In this document: one piece after another, positions 8,085-17,537 of the stretch | Layout of the letters: every line of letters starts with the position of its first letter | Numbering within the stretch: the first letter of the stretch is position 1 | From: Planctomyces sp. | Lineage (GTDB): Bacteria > Planctomycetota > Planctomycetia > Planctomycetales > Planctomycetaceae | Direction of reading: 5' to 3' | Assembly (NCBI GenBank): GCA_013822855.1 | Contig: PNLE01000009.1 | Span: 1 to 42,570, forward strand | DNA: 42,570 bases | Made by a program: the position numbers and the translations under genes | Notes under the pieces: model-generated | Told to the model about the DNA's origin: nothing | The model's input: only the letters and a program-made list of their open reading frames with translations | Database searches by the model: none

Positions 8085-9047
8085 CTATTTCTCGACAACT
8101 CTGGTAATTTCCAGCACCGACTTTCCGTCAAGCTTCCATGTGTCGTCCAGTTTGATGCCCAGGTAGGCCATGGCCGTTGCCACGACATCCACCTGATAGG
8201 TCGGTTCGGATGTCTTGCCGGGTTTCACCAACGGGCCGCTGGCGATGAGGAACACCTGCCGGATCTCGGGCTTCTCCCGCCCACCGCCGTGATTGGTGCC
8301 CGAACCGCCATGATCGGTGCAAACCAGGATGAGCCACTCCTCGCCCGCACTCTTTTGCCGCTCGTCGACGGCCTCCAACAGCCGCGCGATGTAGCCGTCG
8401 ACCCGCTCGATCGACTCGACGTACTTCTTAACCGTGGGATGAAACCCGTGGGCGTGTCCCGTTTCATCCACCTGGCCGAAGTAGCAGACGACGACATCCG
8501 TGGCCCCCTCGCGAATCGATTTCGCGGCGGCGACGGAAAGCTCGTCATCGGCCTTCAGATAGTCGGAGGCGTGGAGTGCCTTGGCGTTCACGCTCGTATC
8601 CGCCGCCGAAACGATCTTCTCGGCGATCGGCGGCCAGCTGCTGAACGAAGCCGTCTTCAGCTCCGGACGGGCCTCCTTCACGCGGGCGAAGAAGTGCGGG
8701 AAGTCCTGGTAGTTCGATCCCTTGAACGAATTATCGACCACGCCGTGCTTGTCGGGCCAGACACCCGTCAGCAGGTTCGACCAGCCGGGGCCGCTGACGG
8801 TATCCCCCTTGGTCCCACGAGCCGCGAGGATGTCGGTGTTCTCGCAATACAGGCCCTGCTTGATCAGACGATCGATATTGGGCGTCTCAGCCGCTTCCAG
8901 CGCATCGGGACGGCAACCATCGATCCCGACGACGAGCACCTTCCGGACAGATTTGAGGTCAGAGGCGACCGCATGCGGAGTCCCACTCACTCCCGCCAAA
9001 ATCACCCACCCCAAAATGAAGACAAAAGATAGCGGTTTCAATGACAT
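8085..9047 (-). CDS. Exported alkaline phosphatase-superfamily phosphodiesterase
   Basis: A 320-residue protein with a Sec signal peptide (about 1-29, ending HAVAS) and a single type I phosphodiesterase/nucleotide pyrophosphatase-like domain. Two-metal ligands are visible: Asp43 in GIDGCRPD, Asp194 and His198 in VDETGHAHG, Asp245-His246 in CTDHGGSG and His253. By alignment with nucleotide pyrophosphatases, Ser85 in VSGPGWS takes the place of the nucleophilic Thr, which would be a conservative change. It probably hydrolyses phosphate esters or diesters outside the cytoplasm; the substrate is unknown. The ATG at 9047 follows GGGAGGGG. It lies between two DUF1559 units but points the other way, so it is a separate transcript. 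Confidence 0.9.
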   Translation of the reverse strand: MSLKPLSFVFILGWVILAGVSGTPHAVASDLKSVRKVLVVGIDGCRPDALEAAETPNIDRLIKQGLYCENTDILAARGTKGDTVSGPGWSNLLTGVWPDKHGVVDNSFKGSNYQDFPHFFARVKEARPELKTASFSSWPPIAEKIVSAADTSVNAKALHASDYLKADDELSVAAAKSIREGATDVVVCYFGQVDETGHAHGFHPTVKKYVESIERVDGYIARLLEAVDERQKSAGEEWLILVCTDHGGSGTNHGGGREKPEIRQVFLIASGPLVKPGKTSEPTYQVDVVATAMAYLGIKLDDTWKLDGKSVLEITRVVEK

Positions 9048-9382
9048 TACCCCTCCCTTAATCGATCCATCAGGACCAACACGCTTCACGCACCAATCAG
9101 TTCAGCAGTCCAATTTCCAAAACTAACCTCCACCCACATGCTCGTCATTGATCAATCCAACTGATGAAAACCACACCTACATCACACACAAGGCAGAAAA
9201 CGACATATCTCATTTCAAATCAACAACTTACATTCACCCACAAAAACAACCCATGAGCACACAGAAAAGAGTCAAAACGTAATCATCTTTTGCATTATCA
9301 ATTGTCATGAGACATAATTGATTTGTCTGATGTTTTGCTTGGCATTCTTGCCCAAACAACTTGTTCTGTTTTGGAAACCACG
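9048..9382. other. AT-rich divergent intergenic region
   Basis: A 335-bp gap between the phosphodiesterase (minus) and the third DUF1559 gene (plus). It is strikingly poor in G on the plus strand from about 9120 to 9290 (long runs rich in A and C). I see no gene in it. A good promoter at 9290-9318 faces the DUF1559 gene. Confidence 0.55.
9290..9318 (+). promoter_or_regulatory. Sigma70-like promoter for the third DUF1559/lipoprotein pair
   Basis: TTGCAT (9290-9295) and CATAAT (9313-9318) are spaced by 17 bases, about 65 bp upstream of the ATG at 9383. It lies at the end of an AT-rich region. Inferred from consensus and position. Confidence 0.45.
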
Positions 9383-10324
9383 ATGCGCCGTCCCGGATTT
9401 ACTCTCATCGAGCTTCTTGTCGTCATTGCGATCATCGCGATCCTGATTGCCCTGCTTCTGCCTGCTGTTCAGCAGGCCCGTGAAGCCGCACGCCGTACCC
9501 AATGTCGAAACAACCTGAAACAGCTCGGTCTGGCCCTTCACAATTACCATGACAATTTCAACCAGTTTCCGATCAGCGGTGGTGTTTCCACCACAACCCC
9601 AGCCAACATCGCACGGGCTTGGGTCGCCGGTGACCACCGGAAGGGAAGCGTCTTGGTAAAACTTCTCCCCTTCATTGATCAGGCCCCTCTTTACGGAAAA
9701 ATCGATTTCAATCTTGATGTTCACACGGGAAACAATCTGACCATTGTCCAAAAGACCATGATGCCGGCCTTCGTTTGCCCGTCTGAATCATCTGGTGGTC
9801 GTAATCCCAACGATGGAGTCGCCCTGAGCTGCTATTCCCCAAGTGTCGGCGCTCAAAGAATGATCAACTGTGCCGCATATCCTGGAAACACCTTTGGTTG
9901 GGCGGGAGGGGAACCATTCACCAATTCTGGTTCAGCAGTCTCCGGCCTATTCGCAATGGAAGCCTGGGCGGCTTCGATTCGCGACATCACAGACGGTACG
10001 AGCAACACGATCGCGGTTGGAGAGATCCGACCGATGTGCTCGGATCACACAAATCGTGGATGGTGGGATACCGCAGCTCTTTGGGCAGCAACGACAGGCC
10101 CGATCAATTTCAAAACTTGCGATAAAACCGGTGATCAGGCGGAACCCGCCTGTGATGGGCAAGGCGACCGAGCAACGGCGATCGCTTTCAAATCGCAACA
10201 TACTGGCGGTGCCCACTTCCTACTCGCCGATGGCTCAGTGCGATTCATCAGCGAAAACATCGATTATCTGTCGTACCAAAAGCTCGGTGACCGGCGTGAC
10301 GGCCAGCCAGTCGGTGAGTTCTAA
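9383..10324 (+). CDS. DUF1559 pilin-like protein
   Basis: A 313-residue DUF1559 protein with a very short leader (MRRPG) before [20 protein letters not shown], the shared [22 protein letters not shown] block, a C-terminal H-X9-DG ([12 protein letters not shown]) and a final GEF. The ATG at 9383 gives the standard short prepilin leader; an upstream in-frame start would add about 20 residues with no function. A GGAAA stretch precedes it. The lipoprotein gene follows after about 80 bp, so the order here is DUF1559 first, the reverse of the 6453-7973 pair. Confidence 0.93.
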   Translation: MRRPGFTLIELLVVIAIIAILIALLLPAVQQAREAARRTQCRNNLKQLGLALHNYHDNFNQFPISGGVSTTTPANIARAWVAGDHRKGSVLVKLLPFIDQAPLYGKIDFNLDVHTGNNLTIVQKTMMPAFVCPSESSGGRNPNDGVALSCYSPSVGAQRMINCAAYPGNTFGWAGGEPFTNSGSAVSGLFAMEAWAASIRDITDGTSNTIAVGEIRPMCSDHTNRGWWDTAALWAATTGPINFKTCDKTGDQAEPACDGQGDRATAIAFKSQHTGGAHFLLADGSVRFISENIDYLSYQKLGDRRDGQPVGEF

Positions 10325-10403
10325 TCTCCATAGACTACGGTTCCAATCATCCTCGCTCTAAACCGTATTGAGTTCGTCACCTAGCTATTTACAAAGTCGC
10401 CGC

Positions 10404-10883
10404 ATGCCATTGAACATCCTCGGTTTTCCGCTCTCGTCCCTGTCAACTGCCACATTGTCCTTGACTTGCCTGACTTTTATCGGCTGTTCGTCCGGAGAGG
10501 AGGGACGCCCGCAAACAGTGCCTGTGAAAGGCGTCCTCAAGTACAAGAATCAACTCGTGGAAGGTGCCACCGTCAGCTTCCTGGCTCCGGGTACGCCCAG
10601 ATCAGCTTCAGGAATCACCAATCCTCAAGGCGAGTTCATCCTCTCCACTTTCAACCCCGATGATGGGGCGATTGTGGGGGAGCATGTGGTCACAGTCATC
10701 AAGATCGATCCTGATCTCAAACAAAAACCTGATGAACCTGCCGATGCCTACACGACACGGATGTTGGGGAAAGACCCTTCCAAGTCTCTGCTTCCACAGA
10801 AGTACGCTTTGCCGCAAAAAACTCCGTTGCGACGTTCGGTCAAGGCCGAAGGAGCGAATGATATCCTGATCGAACTGGAATGA
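10404..10883 (+). CDS. Lipoprotein with carboxypeptidase-regulatory-like fold, paired with a DUF1559 gene
   Basis: A 159-residue lipoprotein: hydrophobic signal and lipobox TFIGC, a Ser/Gly/Glu spacer, then a beta-sandwich starting VPVKGVLKYKNQLVEGATVSF and a conserved NPDDGAIVGEHVVTV segment. It has a longer charged insert than its two paralogues (DPDLKQKPDEPADAY). The C-terminal strand NDILIELE matches those of the other two. The ATG at 10404 is chosen for the signal peptide; no strong ribosome-binding site is visible, so translation may be coupled to the upstream DUF1559 gene. A strong terminator at 10919-10956 closes the unit. Confidence 0.85.
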   Translation: MPLNILGFPLSSLSTATLSLTCLTFIGCSSGEEGRPQTVPVKGVLKYKNQLVEGATVSFLAPGTPRSASGITNPQGEFILSTFNPDDGAIVGEHVVTVIKIDPDLKQKPDEPADAYTTRMLGKDPSKSLLPQKYALPQKTPLRRSVKAEGANDILIELE

Positions 10884-10918
10884 AATTCCCTCACGGGTAT
10901 GAGATCTAGATATGACGA

Positions 10919-10956
10919 AGAGGGGGGAGATCGTGGCAATTCGATCTCCCCCCTCT
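10919..10956. terminator. Strong bidirectional intrinsic terminator
   Basis: A perfect 15-bp stem (AGAGGGGGGAGATCG at 10919-10933, inverse at 10942-10956) with an 8-base loop lies between the convergent lipoprotein and alaS genes. It probably ends both transcripts, including the long minus-strand gene run. Confidence 0.85.
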
Positions 10957-10989
10957 CTATTCAATCATCAGTTTTCGTCCGACAAACCA

Positions 10990-13602
<2,613 letters not shown>

Positions 13603-13712
13603 GGTCGATCGGCTGCCGTGCCTGCAAGGCAAATGAGGAAGATTCGCGGCATGTGCTGTCATGCCCTGTCCGGAGAAGTTATCACAATCGGCAAAACCGG
13701 TGCATCCTCAGC

Positions 13713-13730
13713 TGCGGGAATTGTCCCGCA
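13713..13730. repeat. Hairpin between the HtrA-like gene and alaS
   Basis: TGCGGGA (13713-13719) and its inverse TCCCGCA (13724-13730) form a perfect 7-bp stem with a 4-base loop. There is no T-run on the minus strand, so it is more likely an mRNA structure than a terminator. Confidence 0.35.
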
Positions 13731-13760
13731 ACCCCTGCCGATTCCCGCGCCGCACGCCAT

Positions 13761-15365
13761 CTAATCGACCGCGATACTGACCGGTCGACCGTCGCCCAGC
13801 ATCAGCCGGACGGCCCCCGTCGCCTCGGCCACCACGGCGGCGAATTCAGTGGGGGAAGCGATCGCGCGATCGTTCACCTGCACGATGAACTCGCCCGGCG
13901 TCAGGCCCGCCTTGGCCGCCGCACTCTCCGGAACAACTTGCGACACCATCACCCCCGGCGAGAACCGCACGGGTTGCGGCATGAGCTTCCATCTCCCGGT
14001 CGGGTAATCGATCGTCAAACCCCGCCACGCAGCACGCTTCGGCTTCGAGGCGACGATCTGTTCCTCCCAATCGACGGGCCACTTCCCCAGACGAACGGGC
14101 AGCTGCAACTCCTGCTGATCCCGCAGAACTGTGAACAACACCGATGTTCCCGGAGCCCGCAATCCCACCTCGCGCATCAGATCGTCGCCCTGCAAAATCG
14201 GCACGCCACCGATCTCCAGCACGATGTCACCCGTCTCGATCCGTCCGTTCCAGGCTGGCGAGTAGGGATAGGCCATCTCGACCTGGGTTCCGTAGACGAC
14301 TCGCGGAAATCCCTCCAGCGGCTTGGGGAAGACGACCGGTGCCCGGTTGAGGCTGACCCCCAGAAAGCCGTACTCGACCTCCTCCCCCCGCACGAGCGTT
14401 TCCACGACACGCCGGATTCCCGCATCGAACGGCACCGAGAATCCGCCCGATTTCTCGTAGCCGTCCAAAGCCGCCAGCGAGCTGCCGATCCCCACCAACT
14501 CCCCCTTGAGATTGAGGACGGCGGCCCCACTCATCCCCAGCGACAAGCGGGCATCCAACTGCCACAGCGTGCCGAAGTAATGGATCGTCGGCTTGGCCTT
14601 GCGGGCATCCTCCTTCGCGGCCAGGGGATCGGGGGGCGGACGACGCGCGATGTTCGAGATCATGCCCCAACTGGCACTCGCCGAGCCGTCCCGGGCGATC
14701 GCATAGGCGTTCCCCAGCAGCACGACGAACTGCCCCTTGGCCATCCCCTCCGCCTGGCCGATCTCCAGCGGCACCGGTGCGAAATCTCCCGCGCGGAGTG
14801 CGGCACCATCCAACGACAGGATCGCCAGATCGCTTCTCGGGTCGGCTGCGAAGACCGTGGCCCAGCAGCCTTTTCGCCCGGGAAAAGTGACGAAGAGCCG
14901 CGACTGATCCCCCCGCATCGGTTGCCCAAACCGCTGCCCGTTCTTGACGGCGTGATAGGTCGTCAGCACCACGGGTTCCAGCGGATTCGATCCACGGATT
15001 ACGATCCCCGCCGCGAATTCGTTCGGGACGAAATCGGGATCCATGGGATCCAGCCGAGTTGCCCGGTTGTCGGGGCCGATCACGAGTTCGGTGGCCGACT
15101 GCCGGATTCGGGCGATACTGACGACCGATCCCTCCGCCTTCGCGATCGCGGACCGCACAGCCGCTTCCATCGCGAACGCGGGGGCCGTCGCAGAATCCTG
15201 AGCGACACCCGCCTGGGGCCAGAAGAAAATCATCAGACTGATCGGGAGAGTCACCAACAGCCCGCATTTCGGCGGTGATTGAATCAACAGGCCCTGGGAC
15301 GATGGCCCAATTTGCGAACAAGTCTGTGGGAAGGGAAGGCTTCGCAAACTATGCCGAATCGCCAT
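13761..15365 (-). CDS. HtrA/DegP-like serine protease with two PDZ-like domains
   Basis: A 534-residue exported protein. A long N-region precedes a hydrophobic segment (about 36-50) and a cleavage-like AGVAQ, so it is periplasmic or membrane-tethered. The trypsin-like domain keeps a full triad: His138 (TTYHAV), Asp179 (DPRSDLAIL) and Ser279 (GMSGAAV). The oxyanion region is GMSGAA rather than the usual GNSGGA, so activity is likely but not certain. Two PDZ-like regions follow, near 305-405 (with a GDIVLEIGG core) and 425-534 (AAAKAGLTPGEFIVQVN). The expected job is quality control or regulated proteolysis in the envelope. The ATG at 15365 follows GGGAGGAAGG. It lies 77 bp after recA on the same strand. 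Confidence 0.9.
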   Translation of the reverse strand: MAIRHSLRSLPFPQTCSQIGPSSQGLLIQSPPKCGLLVTLPISLMIFFWPQAGVAQDSATAPAFAMEAAVRSAIAKAEGSVVSIARIRQSATELVIGPDNRATRLDPMDPDFVPNEFAAGIVIRGSNPLEPVVLTTYHAVKNGQRFGQPMRGDQSRLFVTFPGRKGCWATVFAADPRSDLAILSLDGAALRAGDFAPVPLEIGQAEGMAKGQFVVLLGNAYAIARDGSASASWGMISNIARRPPPDPLAAKEDARKAKPTIHYFGTLWQLDARLSLGMSGAAVLNLKGELVGIGSSLAALDGYEKSGGFSVPFDAGIRRVVETLVRGEEVEYGFLGVSLNRAPVVFPKPLEGFPRVVYGTQVEMAYPYSPAWNGRIETGDIVLEIGGVPILQGDDLMREVGLRAPGTSVLFTVLRDQQELQLPVRLGKWPVDWEEQIVASKPKRAAWRGLTIDYPTGRWKLMPQPVRFSPGVMVSQVVPESAAAKAGLTPGEFIVQVNDRAIASPTEFAAVVAEATGAVRLMLGDGRPVSIAVD

Positions 15366-15442
15366 GTGCCTTCCTCCCACCCCTGAAAACTCTCGCTGCA
15401 AAATCCCGCGGTGCCCTGCCAACCGACACCAACGCAGACCAA

Positions 15443-16501
15443 TCACTCTCCCTTGGACGATGTCGAGATGTGCTGGCCCCCCGCATGCAGTTCCAACACC
15501 CGGGTCTTGATCTCGGCCATGACCTCGGGGTGTTCTTCCAGATAAACGCGGGCCTTGTCGCGGCCCTGCCCCAGCTTGATCTCGCCGTACGTGAACCAGC
15601 TCCCGCTACGATCCACGACACGGGCCGCGACGCCCAGATCGAGCAGATCCCCCGCATAGCTGATGCCGTGTGTGCTGAGCATGTCGAACTCGGCGACCCG
15701 GAAGGGGGGCGCGACCTTGTTCTTGACGATCTTGGCCTTCATCCGCATGCCGATGGTCACCTCGCCCTCCTTGAGTGTCGCCAGTCGGCGGACATCCACC
15801 CGCACCGAGCAGTAGAACTTCAAGGCCCGTCCGCCGGGAGTCGTCTCCGGGCTGCCGAACATGACGCCGATCTTCTCGCGGATCTGGTTGATAAAGATCA
15901 CCACCGTCTTCGCCTTCGAGATGACACCAGTCAGCTTCCGCATCGCCTGGCTCATCATGCGGGCCTGCAGGCCGACGTGGGAATCGCCGATCTCGCCTTC
16001 GAGTTCCGCCCGGGGAACAAGGGCCGCGACCGAATCGACCACCACCACATCGACCGCGTTCGATTTGATCAGCATCTCGGCGATCTGCAGCGCCTCCTCA
16101 CCCGTGGAGGGCTGGCTGACCAGCAACTCCTCGAGGTTCACCCCCAGCTTCTTGGCCCAGGCGGGATCGAGCGCATGCTCGGCGTCGATGAACGCGGCGA
16201 TACCCCCCTCCCTCTGCGAGTTGGCGATGCAGTGCAGCGCCAACGTCGTCTTGCCGCTCGACTCCGGACCGAAGACTTCCACAATGCGGCCGCGCGGGAA
16301 ACCTTTGCCTCCCAGCGCCAGATCCAGCGACAACGCCCCGGAACCAATGCCGTCGACATCCATCCCGGCGTCGGTCAGTTTCATGATCGAGCCGCGCCCG
16401 AAGGCCTTCTCAATCTGGCCCAGGGTGTTGTCGAGCAGCTTCACGTGCTCGCGTTCGGTCTCGGCAGCGGTCTTCTTCTCGGGCTTGGCCTTCGGCGACA
16501 T
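15443..16501 (-). CDS. recA: RecA recombinase
   Basis: A 352-residue RecA, the ATP-dependent strand-exchange protein and SOS co-protease. The Walker A is GPESSGKTT (78-86), the Walker B strand is [14 protein letters not shown], and loop L2 ([22 protein letters not shown]) is intact. The C-terminus lacks a pronounced acidic tail. The ATG at 16501 is preceded by GGAAGGATG. A promoter and an adjoining palindrome at 16574-16617 lie in the upstream gap, so recA probably has its own start of transcription besides any readthrough from yebC. Confidence 0.98.
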   Translation of the reverse strand: MSPKAKPEKKTAAETEREHVKLLDNTLGQIEKAFGRGSIMKLTDAGMDVDGIGSGALSLDLALGGKGFPRGRIVEVFGPESSGKTTLALHCIANSQREGGIAAFIDAEHALDPAWAKKLGVNLEELLVSQPSTGEEALQIAEMLIKSNAVDVVVVDSVAALVPRAELEGEIGDSHVGLQARMMSQAMRKLTGVISKAKTVVIFINQIREKIGVMFGSPETTPGGRALKFYCSVRVDVRRLATLKEGEVTIGMRMKAKIVKNKVAPPFRVAEFDMLSTHGISYAGDLLDLGVAARVVDRSGSWFTYGEIKLGQGRDKARVYLEEHPEVMAEIKTRVLELHAGGQHISTSSKGE

Positions 16502-16573
16502 CCTGCGTCATCCTTCCAGAGCAATCGCAACGCGTGCTCATCAACTTCGACCGAACAAAAACGACCCATCAAA

Positions 16574-16588
16574 CATGTAGTGTACAAG
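16574..16588. promoter_or_regulatory. Operator-like palindrome at the recA promoter
   Basis: CATGTAGTGTACAAG is an imperfect palindrome, C(A/T)TGTA-N3-TACA(A/T)G, sitting directly downstream of the -10 box at the expected transcription start. It differs from the E. coli (CTGT-N8-ACAG) and Bacillus (GAAC-N4-GTTC) LexA boxes. It could bind LexA or another repressor; this is inference from position and symmetry. Confidence 0.4.
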
Positions 16589-16617
16589 AAAATACAACAG
16601 CGCGCATGAACAGTCAA
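16589..16617 (-). promoter_or_regulatory. Sigma70-like promoter of recA
   Basis: On the minus strand TTGACT (16612-16617) and TATTTT (16589-16594) are spaced by 17 bases. It lies about 90-115 bp upstream of the recA ATG, in the gap after yebC. Confidence 0.55.
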
Positions 16618-16649
16618 GTGGCGACCACGTCAGCCATCTTGGTAATTGT

Positions 16650-17396
16650 CTATTTCGAGAGTTCGGCCATCACTTCGTCCGAGACACTGAAATTCGACAT
16701 CACGTTCTGGATGTCGTCGTTGTCTTCCAGTTCCTCAATGAGTGTCAGCACTGCCCGCCCCATTTCCAGATCCAACTCAACCAGATTCTGGGGAATCATC
16801 GTGATCTCGGCCGATTCCGTCGGAATGCGGGCCTGCTCCAGGGCCTCACCCACCGCAGTGAAAGTATCGGGGGTGCAAACCACTTCAAAGCCGTTGGCCC
16901 GCTGGGCAACATCCAAGGCCCCCGCCTCCAGGGCCACATCCATCAGCGACTCTTCGGTCGTCGCTTCGGATTTGATGACGTAGACGCCGCGCCGGTCGAA
17001 CATGTACGCCACACATCCCGTGCTGCCGAGGTTGCCGCCGTTGACCTCGAAAATCTTGCGAACATCGCCCGCCGTGCGATTGCGGTTCTCGGTGAGGATG
17101 TCGCACAGGATGGCGACGCCGCCGGGGCCGTAACCTTCGTAGAGGATCTGTTCGTAGTTGTCCGCCTGGAGCTCGCCGGTCCCCTTCTTGATGGCACGTT
17201 CGATCGTCTCGGCCGGCATGCTGGACTTCTTGGCCCGGTCGATCGCATAGCGGAGAGCGAGGTTCGCCGCCGGATCGCCACCCCGCTGTGCCGCCACGAT
17301 GATCGCCCGAGAAAGCTTGCCGAAGAGCTTGCCCCGCTTCTTGTCGAATCTCCCTTTTTTATGGGCGATGTTCGCCCAATGGGAATGACCTGCCAT
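16650..17396 (-). CDS. YebC/PmpR-family regulator (DUF28)
   Basis: A 248-residue YebC/TACO1-family protein. The hallmark N-terminus MAGHSHWANIAHKKGRFDKK aligns with the usual MAGHSKWANI; next come AIDRAKKSSMPAETIERAIKKGTGE and the YEGYGPGGVAILCDILTENRNRT signature. The family is described as DNA-binding regulators and, more recently, as factors helping ribosomes through difficult sequences such as proline runs. The start at 17396 is fixed by the conserved N-terminus. It is located 148 bp before recA on the same strand; yebC next to Holliday-junction or recombination genes is common in bacteria. Confidence 0.95.
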   Translation of the reverse strand: MAGHSHWANIAHKKGRFDKKRGKLFGKLSRAIIVAAQRGGDPAANLALRYAIDRAKKSSMPAETIERAIKKGTGELQADNYEQILYEGYGPGGVAILCDILTENRNRTAGDVRKIFEVNGGNLGSTGCVAYMFDRRGVYVIKSEATTEESLMDVALEAGALDVAQRANGFEVVCTPDTFTAVGEALEQARIPTESAEITMIPQNLVELDLEMGRAVLTLIEELEDNDDIQNVMSNFSVSDEVMAELSK

Positions 17397-17537
17397 GCTG
17401 CCCATCTCTTCTGTTGAACTGGAACACCGCGACTGAAGGCGCTGCGTCAAAGAAACGCCACAGCCACTCTTGATCTACTGATCTACACCAGCCAGCTACA
17501 TCCATGACACCTGGCTTCATAAAGCTGCAGCCAAACG

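Noticed and set aside
13653-15278. A plus-strand open frame of about 540 codons
   Set aside because: It is antisense to the HtrA-like protease and rich in Arg, Pro and His, as expected of a shadow frame.
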